Assembly: GCA_946902985.2 (NCBI GenBank)
Contig: OX336390.1
Location: 525,902,861-525,966,860, forward strand
Direction of reading: 5' to 3'
DNA length: 64,000 nt
From: Meconema thalassinum
Taxonomy: Eukaryota > Arthropoda > Insecta > Orthoptera > Tettigoniidae
Both the position numbers and the translations under genes were made by a program. Under the pieces are notes generated by a model. It had not been told where the DNA came from. It saw only the letters and a program-made list of their open reading frames with translations, and did not search any database. Positions 32,100 to 42,689 of the stretch are shown here, in pieces (the first letter of the stretch is position 1; each line of letters opens with the position of its first letter).

Positions 32100-32452
32100 T
32101 CGGTGGATCTAGGGGTATTGAATTACCCCAGCAAAGAGGGGGTCCAAGTGTCCTCCCTCCGGAAAATGTTGTAAATATTAGGCCTTAAATAGTGACTAAT
32201 AGGCCATTTGGGTTATTGATTTTGTGATGCTTTAGAGTAAAAACAAATGTTAAAAATTTGAAATAAAGAAATGTTCTAAAACTATATGAAACTGTTTTGT
32301 GGATTGGAAACAATTTGCATATTAGCTATTTTATTGTATTCTAAATTATTTTAAGTTTGGAAGTCATACTATTTTACTGTCATAGCCTTTAGGTTAATGC
32401 GTATGGTTTTAAACCATTTTAGAGAGCTGTTACACATTTGTGCTGGCCCTAC
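32100..32452. other. No recognised feature
   Basis: AT-rich sequence between the Helitron end and the SINE head. Confidence 0.5.
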
Positions 32453-32586
32453 GATATTGGAGTAGCGCGTCTGCCTCTCACTGAAGGCCCCGGGTTCGAT
32501 TCCCAGATCCGTGAGGGATTTTAGAAAACTACGTGAGAGCTGGAACGGGGTGCACTTAGCCTCATGAGGACAATTGAGTAGTTGTC
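32453..32586 (+). mobile_element. SINE head interrupted by the Penelope-like element
   Basis: This is a tRNA-derived head with A-box region gagtagcgcgtctgcctctc and B box gggttcgattccc, followed by a body with ctcatgaggacaattgag. It is broken at 32586 and continues at 35570-35775 after the Penelope-like insertion. The 14 bases attgagtagttgtc (32573-32586) reappear at 35556-35569. Confidence 0.85.
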
Positions 32587-32636
32587 ATTTAGACTTTCAC
32601 GGCCCGTGTTACTATTCATAATGTTGAAATTTTGGG

Positions 32637-32960
32637 CTTATGCCGTGTTTTATTATACTAAAATTCGACGCGTTTCGAAAGAAACCATGTCTTTCATCGT
32701 CAGGAATAATCTGGAATACGACAATGTTGCTTTTAGCAACATGGCTTATGCCGTGTTTTATTATACTAAAATTCGACGCGTTTCGAAAGAAACCATGTCT
32801 TTCATCGTCAGGAATAATCAGGAATACGACAATGTTGCTTTTAGCAACATGGCTTATGCCGTGTTTTATTATACTAAAATTCGACGCGTTTCGAAAGAAA
32901 CCATGTCTTTCATCGTCAGGAATAATCAGGAATACGACAATGTTGCTTCGAATTTTAGTA
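32637..32960 (-). repeat. Three 108-bp units with hammerhead motifs
   Basis: The units begin at 32637, 32745 and 32853 and are nearly identical. 108 is a multiple of three, which makes long repetitive ORFs on both strands that are not real genes. On the minus strand each has the hammerhead order CTGACGA, a GAAAG/CTTTC stem, GAAA and GTC. Confidence 0.88.
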
Positions 32961-32996
32961 TAATAAAACACGGCATAAGCCCAAAATTTCAACATT

Positions 32997-35347
32997 ATGA
33001 ATAGTAACACGGGCCGTGAAAGTCTAAATGACAATATTAGAAACCTCTATGGGGAGGATATTTTCCGACTGATGTCTAGATTTAGTAGGTTACGACGCAA
33101 GAAGGTGTGTCTAATCTCTTCACTCGCTTTTCTCCTAAGATGCCGGGATCATGATATTCTACCGAGTTTTGTTTTGTTGAAGCATTCCTTCAGAACACCT
33201 AAGGCAACGAGAATCTATCGTCGTGCAAGCAAGGCGTTATTGATAGAGAGGTTACAGCATACTCGTAAGCAGTTGGATTTTACTTCGAGGGAGTTACTAC
33301 AGCTACATCTACGCCTCTCAAACTTCGTAAGTGAGGAATTATGGAAGATCTTTGATCGTATTTCTTCAGTGCAAGCTAACAGCGTTCTAGATCAGGTGAG
33401 GGACAGACATATTTCCAAATATGATAGGTTATGTCAGTTGCAGAAATCTCAAGCCATTAGAATTGATGCTAACAAGGTTGTCGTAAATTTGTCCAGCAAG
33501 CCCCTAAGTGATACCCAACAGGCAGTTCTCGCTAAAGGTCTCAATTTTTCTGTAGCGCCTAGAAGAATTCCTATTGAAGAACTTATTACATCCGTAGAAT
33601 CCTCGGTACATCACCTCACACCTGAAGAGGCCGAGGAAGCCAGGCAGGAATGTTCCCGAGTTCTCAAGACCGCTAAGCCACCTAACACCAACTTAAAACA
33701 AGGCGAAAGCCGGGCACTTAAAGATCTAAGGGACAATTCTGATATTATCGTTCTCCCCGCTGACAAGGGTAACGCGACAGTGGTATTGGATAAGGTTGAT
33801 TATGATTCCAAGATCTCGTCTTTGTTATCAGATCCTGTATATAGGATTAATAGTCGTGATCCTACTACTCGCTACTCAAATGTCACCGTCAAATTGATCA
33901 AGAAATCATCTATTCCAGCGGATACAGCGAAGACTCTCCTTCCAGGGGATGCTATTCCTCCGAGACTCTATGGTCTTCCTAAAATACATAAGGAAGATGT
34001 CCCTCTTAGACCTATTGTTAGTACGATTGGTTCTCCTACATATGCCCTTTCCAAATACTTAGGTAGACTACTTCAGCCGCTTCTGGGTAACACGCCTTCG
34101 TACATTAAGGATTCCACACACTTTGTGGAAAAGTTAAAAGCTATAACACTTCAGCCGGGTGATATTCTAGTGAGTCTCGACGTGGTGTCTCTGTTTAGAG
34201 AGTACCTATTGATGGTGTTATGTCTCTCATTAATGGCTTTTTTCCTGAAGACATCACAAGACTTTTTTTTATCACTGCATGACCTCCACCTACTTTCTAT
34301 GGAACGGGAATTTTTATGAGCAGACTGATGGTGTGGCCATGGGTAGTCCTCTCTCTCCTGTTGTGGCTAATTTCTTCATGGAGAACTTTGAAGAGAAAGC
34401 TTTGTCGTCGGCTCCTTTCAAACCGAAGATCTGGTGGCGTTATGTGGATGACACGTTCGTTATTTGGACGGAAGGTGAGGAAAATCTTAGCCATTTCCTG
34501 GATCACCTTAATCTCCAGCACCCTTCTATTTGTTTCACCATGGAAAAGGAATCCGACGGCAAAATACCTTTTTTAGATGTTCTCGTCACCAAGAAAGTGG
34601 ATGGATCTTTAGGACACAGCGTTTTTCGTAAGCCAACACACACCAATAAATATCTCCACGCAAGTTCTCACCATCACCCTGCCCAGAAACATGGTATCCT
34701 TACAACTCTTAACTACCAGGGCTAGGAGGATTTGTGAAGTGTCTTCTTTACAAGAAGAAATTAACACCCTGCGAACCACCTTTGAGAGCAACGTTTATAG
34801 CAAGGCTTTGATTTCTACGGTTCTGAAACCAACAAATAATAATAGGACGTCAGTTGTGAAAAGAGATGTAAGAGGAACTGCTTACCTTCCGTACATACAT
34901 AACACAACGGATCGTATTGCTAAAATCCTACGTCGGTACAACATACGGACTGTATTTGGAACTTCTGTTAAGATTAGGCAACTCCTGCGACCAACTAAGG
35001 ACAGTTTGCCTAAATTGCAACAACCGGGTATCTACAGAGTTCCCTGTACTTGTGGCAAGGTTTACATCGGGCAGACCTCGAGAACAATATGCACTCGCAT
35101 TACGGAACATAATAGAAGTATCAGGCTCATTCAACCTGATAAATCAGCTGTTGCCGATCATGCTTTAACACCTGGCCATGATGTCATGTTCCAAGGAGTG
35201 GATGTTCTTGCCCGTATAAAGCAATATCGTCCCAGAATCATCAGGGAGGCGGTTGAAATACGTAAACAACCAGATAATTTCAACCGCGACACCGGCTACA
35301 ATCTCAGTGAATCCTGGCTACCTATTATCAGAACCCTGAGAAAGTAA
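32997..35347 (+). pseudogene. Penelope-like RT with GIY-YIG endonuclease, two frameshifts
   Basis: Three frames form one protein: 32997 to about 34197, about 34197 to 34715, and about 34715 to 35347. The first carries a long N-terminal region, then LPADKGNATVVLDKVDYDSK, PRLYGLPKIHKEDVPLRPIV and the motif A region SLDVVSLF, where the frame breaks. The second has DGVAMGSPLSPVVANFFMEN (motif B), the catalytic YVDDTFVIW (motif C) and GKIPFLDVLVT. The third ends with the GIY-YIG nuclease: GIYRVPCTCGKVYIGQTSR, TRITEHNRSI and a final RREAVEI-like helix. Catalytic residues look intact, so only small indels disable it. Confidence 0.92.
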
Positions 35348-35457
35348 TTCACTGCTGCTTTCCGTTGTCCCTAACATGGGACTATAATGGCGTCCATCTT
35401 TGGGCACCTTCTATATGTTCTTCGTTGCTTTCTCTTAGCAACATTGTCGTATTCCAG

Positions 35458-35506
35458 ATTATTCCTGACGATGAAAGACATGGTTTCTTTCGAAACGCGT
35501 CGAATT
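35458..35506 (+). ncRNA. Hammerhead ribozyme motif of the Penelope-like element
   Basis: In order on the plus strand: stem I ATTC, core CTGACGA (35465-35471), an unpaired T, stem II GAAAG with partner CTTTC, core GAAA (35492-35495), a short CGC/G stem III region, the cleavage triplet GTC (35499-35501), and GAAT pairing with the first ATTC. This is a type I hammerhead layout, known from Penelope-like elements of many animals. The extra T beside stem II and the 4-bp stem I may weaken it. Confidence 0.7.
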
Positions 35507-35569
35507 TTAGTATAATAAAACACGGCATAAGCCCAAAATTTCAACATTATGAAATATTGAGTAGTTGTC

Positions 35570-35775
35570 TGAGGGTGAGGCAGCGCCCTTATTTCTCAAG
35601 TCCTTTAGCTCCAACCCCAATTCCACACCATAGACTAACAATAGGCCTAACAACTATTCACAAAAGTACGACCATCATAGAAACACGCGATATCAGAAGA
35701 ATTCATCACACACACAAATACACGGAGCTGATTGAAACGATATCCCAAACACTGAAATGAATCATCAACAACAAG
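35570..35775 (+). mobile_element. 3' part of the SINE interrupted by the Penelope-like element
   Basis: Continues the 32453-32586 head with tgagggtgaggcagcgccc. It then carries S3-type distal blocks (ccaattccacaccatagac, cacacacaaatacacggagc) and ends in a CAACAA-type tail. Confidence 0.7.
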
Positions 35776-36373
35776 AACAACAGCGCCGTAAATAAGATGG
35801 AGAATGCAATGGCACAAAATGTGTTGAATTTAGGATTGCGAATAAAGAGGAACAAGAAATGTAGGAATGAGTTTCGACATGTGTAACCCAGTATTGCCAC
35901 TCATTGTCTGGATTCAACTCAAGGACCTCTGAAAAATGTAACATTCACTGAAACATGACAACAAATCTGAATCTTTTTGAGCCAGGGAATTTGAAATTGA
36001 TGTTAAAGTCGACCATGTGTACAGCACATGCAATTGCGCTGGAGTATGACATCTGGTTTGTGCCGTCTGCCCCACAATGCAATGCGGCTATTGCGGTTAG
36101 CTTGCCACAATTCTGGCGGTCGCACTGTTAATCTTCGCTTCAGTAGTTAGCGCTAGGTCTGGGTACAGGCCAGGGTTATCCAGTCCAAACAATTGGCAAC
36201 TCCAGCTATCAGATATGACATCTAGCGGTAAAAATGAGAAACTTACCAAGTAGGGTACATTTGTCACGTGGTGACTGTTTGTATATGGTTTCTTGTATTG
36301 GTAAACAGATCGTGGTAAATTGTTCGTGTCTTTATACATAAGTAATAAGTTTTACTCGTTGATAGAGTGAAAA
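35776..36373. other. Possible 5' flank of the THAP fragment
   Basis: No ORF of interest. A block at about 36190-36260 (ttggcaactccagctatcag ... aagtagggt) resembles, in inverted orientation, about 37385-37440. Confidence 0.4.
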
Positions 36374-36511
36374 ATGAGTAAAAGCAAAGTGTATTGCTCA
36401 GTTTACGGCTGTAAGTCGATGTATAAGAGGGCTGCGGATATACGTTTTCATTACTTTCCGAAAGATGCAAATAGCAATAGCCGAAATGTGATGATACCTA
36501 ATAATACCTAA
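36374..36511 (+). pseudogene. THAP zinc-finger N-terminal fragment
   Basis: A 45-residue frame begins MSKSKVYCSVYGCKSMYK and continues RAADIRFHYFPKDANS before running into AATACCTAAT repeats and a stop. The C-x4-C pair, the basic-aromatic spacing and the FHYFPKD block are the start of a C2CH THAP domain. The later C and H of the finger are missing. THAP domains occur in host transcription factors and in P-element transposases. This may be a first exon of a gene, a processed scrap, or a P-type transposon relic; similar inverted sequence on both sides slightly favours the last. I cannot place a convincing splice donor. Confidence 0.6.
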
Positions 36512-37500
36512 TACCTAATAATAATACCTTTCCACCCCGGGAAGGATCTAACACTTGTCGAGGTAGACAGACAGAAGTCCTGCAACGTAAAGCCAGCGAA
36601 GGTTATTCAGTTTAAAAACAGCTGTTACGATGGGCGCGCTGGTAAGTTTGAAGTTACTTGAATAATTAATTAAATAATTAATTATTGGCTGCTTGGTAGG
36701 GAGAAGAGATGAGTTTAACTTGTATTAAAACTCGGGGGGCGACAGGAATTGCTTGATTTGGATGGTTAAAAGGTGGGTTTGGTGTTGAATATTTGAATGG
36801 TAGCAGAATCACTCATTCTACAGTGCCCACGGGGAGGCAAATTAGGCCTATATGACTCGTAGTGGAATAGCTCGAATATCGAAGAACTTAGCGATTACGA
36901 GGTGTAGGCTTGGCGGAAAGGCTGGCGGATCATCAGTTTGACATCAATTCACGATATAAGTCGGAGCTTGGAACAGTGGCGTCTGGTTTGCGTGGATGCT
37001 AGTCTCGGAATGATAAAAGTAGCACAGCTTCGGTGTGTTATTTATTTGTTTATGTACCGTATTTCTCTATTTGAATGTCCTCGGCGTTGACTCAGGATCG
37101 ATATTTACATTATATTGCGCATAATAGTACCGAAATAATGTCCGAAGTGTAGCCCTGTGTAAATTTGAATCAGCTGATCTACATCAACCATAAAAACTGA
37201 TGCTTGATAATATGCAAATTACACCAAAAAATCCAGTGGAACACACAAATTAGATCACGAGTATCGCACAGTTATACATATATACAATTAAAAATAACAC
37301 TGTCATTACTTTAGAGACCACATTTACTGATTATAACCGAAAAATAAAAAGTGTTCCATATCAAACGCGTGTTATTGAGTATTTTAAACCCTACTTATCC
37401 AGACCGACCGCAGCGCCCCAAGTGTTAGTTTGAGTTGCCAATACGGTTCATAGACTGTTTTGACACAAAGAAGAGAAATAATCTATACTAAGGGATGTAT
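36512..37500. other. No recognised gene
   Basis: AT-rich sequence. At 37385-37440 lies the inverted counterpart of the block upstream of the THAP fragment. No further THAP or transposase motifs were found in between. Confidence 0.4.
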
Positions 37501-37514
37501 ACACATACAGCAGT

Positions 37515-37635
37515 GCTCTTCTGGGGTCTCAGCATACGCATTGAACCTCTAGTCTCAAAGGTCCTGAGCTCAATTCCCAGCTCTGACAAGAAACTCCTAA
37601 AAAAGGTTTTCATGGTTTCCCACTTCTACTTCAGT
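37515..37635 (+). mobile_element. SINE-like fragment
   Basis: A tRNA-like head with a weak B box (ctgagctcaattcccagc) is followed by ttttcatggtttcccacttc, a block shared in style with the S3 and S4 bodies. Confidence 0.4.
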
Positions 37636-37639
37636 CAAT

Positions 37640-37822
37640 TACTCTTCTTCTTCCTGGCGTTGTTCCCAATTATTTTTTGAGATCCGCCACTCTGCACATA
37701 ACTCCCCATTTGTTGCGGTTTGCTCCATCTATAGGCCAAAGACCTACGATGCGCATAATATCGTTGTGTAGGGTGTCCATCAAACGCCTTTTTGGTCGTC
37801 CTGGAGGTCTTTGTCCAATTAC
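37640..37822 (-). pseudogene. RTE-type LINE C-terminal scrap
   Basis: Minus-strand translation gives GQRPPGRPKRRLMDTLHND and then GANRNKWGVMCRVADL, the C-terminal G-R-P block and closing tryptophan-containing block of RTE/craniate-like LINE proteins. Only this tail survives, and it is cut by element X at about 37823. Confidence 0.65.
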
Positions 37823-38094
37823 GACCAAACTAATCATCGGATCTTTACCAACTTTGTTTAAAACATGCCTTTATAAGGGACGCGTCCAGTGCCCAAACTG
37901 CAAGGTCACCAGTCATAACATTTAAAGATAGCGGCCGTGTGAATTACGCAAGCATTATCATTTATAACTCTGGACCCACTAATTCAGATTATCAGGCCGA
38001 GGGTGGTTTAAGCTATCCTAAAGGACGTGACCCATGTTTAGCCTATTTGCATTTTATGAAAAAATAGGCTTATGAGATCACCTTTTGTCCGTGT

Positions 38095-38127
38095 GTCTGT
38101 GTGTGCGTGCGTGTGTGTGTGTGTGTC
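38095..38127. repeat. (TG)n microsatellite of element Y
   Basis: A GTGTGT/GTGCGTG tract immediately inside the stem-loop, the counterpart of the CA tract in element X copy 1. Confidence 0.85.
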
Positions 38128-39147
38128 CCCTAATAACTTCTAAACGGCTGGAGCGTTTTCAATGAAACTCGGTAAGATCACAGCAACATTCTGGCCGACC
38201 CCGACCGTGCCCTTCAAATTTTATTGTGTCTCACCAATCCAACACGGCAGCTGTGCGAAATATTTCACCAGCATTCAGTATCTCCAAAACTATTACCGAT
38301 ATCACCCTGAAATTGTGTACGGTAATAAAGGGCACACTTTTAGAAGTTCCTCTATGAGACTTTCAAAAACCTGGTAACTACAAAACCAACATGGCGGCAA
38401 AGCGAATTTGAGACTTTTAAATAGACTTTTCTCGCGATCTAACCATCCAAACGTAATGAAACTTGGTACAGTAAATGATTATACATATTGTAATGCACTG
38501 GCATCTAATTTAGTTCAATTGTTTACATGACATCAAGATGGCGGCTGTGCGAAATTTTAAAATTAAGTTTTTATTTCTTGTGTCGTAATCATGCGACCGA
38601 AGTGAAAGTTTAAATAATGAACCTACGTAATAATTTTCCTTTAATGGTACATAACTTCATGGCCTATACTTATAACAATCCAAAATGGCGAGCATCTGAA
38701 ATATTTAGACGGTTCTCAATATCTACGAATCTTTTAGAGCAATCAAACTGATTTTGTTAGATGTTCAGAGAGGCTATGAACATAAGTTCACCTATAGGAC
38801 TTTCAGTAACCTGGTGTGCACCAATCCAACATGGCGGCGACGCGAAATATACGTATTTAAATGGACGTTTCTCGCGATTTAACCATCCGAGTTCAGTGAA
38901 ACTTTGCACGTTAAATGCTTATACAAATGTTAATCCACTGGCATCTAATTTATCTCAATTGTTTTCATAACGACAAGATGGCAGCTGTGAGAAATTTTAA
39001 GATTAATTTTTTGTTTCTTGTTTCGTAATCATGCGATAGAAGTGAAAGTTTGCATTATGAAGGTACGCAATAATTTTTCTTTATGGTACATAACTATATG
39101 GCCTATACATACAACAATCCAAAATGGCGACCATCCGAAATATTTAG

Positions 39148-39479
39148 TTTTTTTTTAGCGTATGACTTTTAGTGCCGGGAGTGTCCGAGGACATGTTCGG
39201 CTCGCCAGTTTTTTTTTGTAGCTGCTTCGAGACAGACACCCAAGGGGTGAGCTACAAGTACCGTTGGGGAGGGAAGTTGGAATATAAGGACGAGGAGTTG
39301 AAAGGTAGCGGCTGTGGCCTATAGTTAGGGACCAACCCCGGAATTTGCCTGGAAGGAAGATGGGAAACCACAGAAGACCATCTTCTAGGTTCCCGGCGGG
39401 GGGAATCGAACCTCCTCGCCTCCCGGATGTGAGCGACTGCCAGCAGTCATGCCGTAACGACCACGGCTAACTCACCCGC
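39148..39479 (-). mobile_element. SINE family S2, minus strand, in element Y
   Basis: A full S2 copy from its poly(A) (T run at 39148-39156) to ctaactcacccg, flanked by tatttag (39141-39147 and 39480-39486). Removing it restores the Y block read as ccgaaatatttagacggttctc. Confidence 0.9.
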
Positions 39480-40243
39480 TATTTAGACGGTTCTCAGTAT
39501 CTACAAATCATTTACAGCAATCATAATGATTGTTTTAATGCTCATAGATGCTATGAACATATGTTCATCTATAGGACTTTCAATAACCTGGTGAGCACAA
39601 ATCCAACATGGCGGCGACGCGAAGTATAAATATTTAAGTGGACGTTTCTCGCGATTTAACCTTCCGAGTGCAGTGGAACTTTGTACAGTAAATGCTTATA
39701 CAAATTTTAATCCACTGGCATCTAGTTTATTTCAATTGTTTTCATAACCACAAGATGGCAGCTGTGCGAAATTTTAAAATCTCGTTTTTCTTCATGTGTC
39801 CTAATCATGCGATTGACGTTTGAATACCACACGTACACGATAATTTCCATGTAATAGTAGGCTACATAAATTAAAATCCAACATGGCGACCATCTGAATT
39901 ATGAAGCTACGCAATAATATTTCTTTATGGTACATAACTACTGTATATGGCCTATACATACAACAATCCAAAATGGCGACCATCCGAAATATTTAGACGG
40001 TTCTCAATATCTACGAATCTATGACAACAATCAAACTCAAATTTTGTATTTTGATAGAGGCAATTGACATGAGTACGATATATGAAAATAGGCTGTATAG
40101 TTCTTCACGGAACTTCTTGTTTATTATACTTTTATATTCTAATATCACACTTTGTCAGTGACTTAAAAGAGCTGAGCCGTCTCTGCCACATGACAAGATG
40201 GCAGCTGACCTCTTGTGCCTGTCCTATATTTCAGTACTTTGAG

Positions 40244-40634
40244 TGCTTGCCACGGTGGGTGAGTGGATAGCGTGTCGGTCTACTAACCCCAAGATTGCAG
40301 TTTCGCTCCTGGCCGTGGTAAGTGATTTTTGAAAGGCGGCAAAATTACGATACGCATGTCATACGATGTTGGCATGTCAAAGAACACATTTGAATTCAGT
40401 AGGCCGAGTTCATAATGGCAAAATCAATCTCGGGAGTTTGTCGCCAACACAAAGTTCCTCATTTCTCTCCTAGAAAGCGCTATAGTGTTCAAGGAGCTTA
40501 GATATCTAACATCTAACCTCCTTGACTTTCATAGTCAAGGAACAACGAAATACGACATGCAAGCTACCCTCTGGGTTTCAAATAACAAAGCTTGCATCCG
40601 GCACCCGAGGCCATACGATATTATTATTAGTAGT
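40244..40634 (+). mobile_element. SINE family S5 with target duplication
   Basis: The head reads gggtgagtggatagcgtgtc with B-box-like ttgcagtttcgctcctgg, then ttttgaaaggcggcaaaatt and atacgatgttggcatgtc, ending in ATT/AGT repeats. It is flanked by agtactttgagt (40232-40243 and 40635-40646). Confidence 0.85.
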
Positions 40635-40787
40635 AGTACTTTGAGTAGTCTATGTTGCATGCGATATAGCCTACTGATAAAAAATAATATAAACTTTGTA
40701 TGAAATGATTTATAATGAAGATGTACTACATCGTTTATTTCAAGACATTATTTGCTAACATGTTGCATCTAAGTCAGTTTATCTGTG

Positions 40788-40852
40788 GGCTAGAGCGTTA
40801 GTCTCTCACGCGGTCTGCTGGGGTTCGAAACCTACTAGAGTTTACTTTTTCT
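40788..40852 (+). other. Degenerate tRNA-like module of element X copy 2
   Basis: Contains ctagagcgttagtctctcac and B box ggttcgaaacc, aligned with the tRNA-like sequence at 7152-7225. The A box is partly lost, so this copy cannot be a tRNA gene. Confidence 0.5.
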
Positions 40853-41367
40853 TTTACTTGAGTTCTTTTACAAATGATGTGGACGAGCTCTATCCACAGA
40901 TACTAAATAAAATGCTATTTAGCTCAAAGGAGAGGCTAATGTATACACTCGTTTATTAATAATCACAGCCCCAGCATTGCATATAAACAGATAACGAAAG
41001 CAAAAGGTGAATAGAAAAAGAAGATAGCCTACACGTTGTCAACCACAGCCTTCTCAATGTCTCTGTATGGTGCTGTCCTCTTGCGGGTTACGTGGGCAAT
41101 TGTTCCAATTATTTCACTTTACAAATCCTTGGTCTCCTGAAGAGACAATTTTGTAATTATTCTACTTCTAGCCATGACCGTGCTCCGATTACCTTTAAGC
41201 ACTGCCAGCTGGATGGCATCCCTTCTGGTTGCTTTAAACGGCTTGCTCATTCAACACTCAGAGGCGTACAACATAATTATATTAATTCACCGCTAGGTTG
41301 CAGTACTAGCTACTACAACGAACATTCAATTATAGTCTACTCCTTGATAAGGACGAAGAGTTATAAG

Positions 41368-42111
41368 TAGGGTTCGGAAGTTTAAGACCTAAAGAATTAC
41401 AAAATATGCAAGCAAATATGCCTTAAAACTAGCCAAATATGACCTAAAAACTACGAAATATGACATGAATTTTTGGGATAGGTAGAGTATCACTAATATA
41501 CAGTAAACGTCTTAAGTGCCAAAACGTGATCAGCGATAATACACCAGACTTTAATCATACAAACTGACAGAGAGCTACAGTACATTAAAATTTTCAACAT
41601 TCATTCAGCATCATAGCCTTGAGATGCAATTCTTGCTCGGTTTTCCTAAAAGAAAACAAAACAAAAAAAAAAAAACACGAAGTATTAGTGTGCTTTATGA
41701 TATATGTCGGCGTAAGTTAGAAGACACTGCCTAACAGGAAGTTTATTGCGCCTTCTTGGAATCAGGTCTTCTAAGCCTGCTATCTGCCTGTTCCGGGAAA
41801 AGAAAGAAAAATTCATCTACTACACTATTCGGAAATCCGGTGTTTGAAACTCGACGCAGGTAACACGTACCTTGTTAACGACGCCTCAATTTAAAAAAAA
41901 AATGCTGAAAATATAACCAAATATGACCTTATATCACTAAAATATGACCAAATATGACCAAAACAATAAAGATGGCCGAAATATGCATTTATCGGCAACA
42001 TCAAATTGCTTTAAACGTAGTCAGGGACCCGTCATTCAAACTTATTTTTCAGATTTCGGTCAAAATGAGCTCAGGAAAAAAATAAGACTTTTCCTTAACA
42101 TCCGAACCTTA
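41368..42111. mobile_element. hAT-type MITE
   Basis: The ends are TAGGGTTCGGAAGTTTAAG and, inverted, TAAGGTTCGGATGTTAAGG, flanked by perfect 8-bp gttataag (41360-41367 and 42112-42119). The 744-bp body is AT-rich, with repeated aaatatgacc words near both ends and no coding potential. It interrupts element X copy 2 close to its terminus. Confidence 0.85.
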
Positions 42112-42174
42112 GTTATAAGTATACCCATACATTTAGGAGAAAGTAGGCTATAAGTTCTTTGCTGAACATCTTGT

Positions 42175-42362
42175 TTTATTATATATTTATTTATTTATTT
42201 ATTTATCTGTTTATCTATTTATATATTTATTTATCTATTTATTATTTATTTATCTCTCTATTTATTTATCTATCTATCTATTTATCTATTTATTTATCTA
42301 CAGTATTTATCTTATTATTTATTGCTTATTAATTAATTAATTAATTAATTAATTAATTTATA
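42175..42362. repeat. TTTA/TCTA/TTAA microsatellite cluster
   Basis: Runs of attt, atct and ttaa units over about 190 bases. It begins at the terminus of element X copy 2. Confidence 0.93.
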
Positions 42363-42487
42363 CACACACGGCCACGATATCAAAGTTTGTAATGAAAAAG
42401 ACAACCTAGAGTACGCACATACAGTGTGTTTTGAATTAACTTCCAGAAATAACATGATAGAATGAGTTTCGACATGTGTAACCCTGC

Positions 42488-42680
42488 AGTGTAGCCGTGC
42501 GCGCTCAGTCAAGTACCATCACTCCAAATGGGAGTTGAATGTCCGAAGATCAACAAGGTTCGAATCTCGACAGCGGCTATACTGAGTGTGGCACTCTCCC
42601 GAGGATTTGTACACTCTCTCCAGGCAGACGTCGCGTCGGTATGGTAGCTACCTTATTTTAAATCCCAGGCTGCCCTCCCA
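42488..42680 (+). mobile_element. Degenerate tRNA-derived SINE
   Basis: It has a B-box-like ggttcgaatctcgacagc and a body ending ccctcccaaatatcc. The family could not be assigned. Confidence 0.4.
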
Positions 42681-42689
42681 AATATCCAA

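Larger units (their letters stand above)
32587..35555 (+). mobile_element. Penelope-like retroelement
   Basis: The 2969-bp element is flanked by a perfect 14-bp duplication attgagtagttgtc. It encodes an RT followed by a GIY-YIG nuclease, the defining Penelope combination. The left end is unusual: an inverted terminal sequence (32590-32687) and three 108-bp units in reverse orientation, then the terminal sequence again in forward orientation (32948-33030), forming a palindrome. The right end has one forward unit plus the terminal sequence (35435-35555). Each unit carries a hammerhead-like core. Two frameshifts break the protein. A relic of a relative lies at 25080-25575. Confidence 0.9.
38036..40134 (-). 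mobile_element. Helentron/DINE-like element Y, nested in X
   Basis: The left end has a stem-loop, agcctattt with aaataggct (38040-38070), then a TG microsatellite. The right end (about 40083-40130) carries gaaaataggctgtatagttc and ttcttgttt, matching X's opposite terminus in design. Inside are three ~440-bp tandem blocks, each with catggcggc, tctcgcgatttaacc, actggcatctaattta and caagatggcagctgt (starting near 38385, 38820 and 39595, the last after a SINE). No coding capacity is seen. Confidence 0.62.
37823..42174 (-). mobile_element. Helentron/DINE-like element X, copy 2
   Basis: Segments 37823-38035, 40134-40243 and 40635-41367, plus 42112-42174, align in the same order with the reverse complement of copy 1 (5957-8104). 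Shared words include gacaagatggcagc, caacatggcatgcgatata-type sequence, the tRNA-like block and the terminal catttaggagaaagtaggct. The gaps are later insertions: element Y, a SINE and a hAT MITE. The 3' stem-loop end is missing, so the copy is truncated at 37823. Confidence 0.65.

Noticed and set aside
32582..33034. Three ~107-140 codon repetitive ORFs
   Set aside because: They come from the 108-bp hammerhead units and the palindrome of the Penelope-like element; both strands are open because the period is divisible by three.
36374..36511. Naming the THAP fragment as a P-element transposase
   Set aside because: Only the first half of the zinc finger is visible and the flanking inverted similarity is weak; left as a THAP fragment with the P-type origin as a hypothesis.
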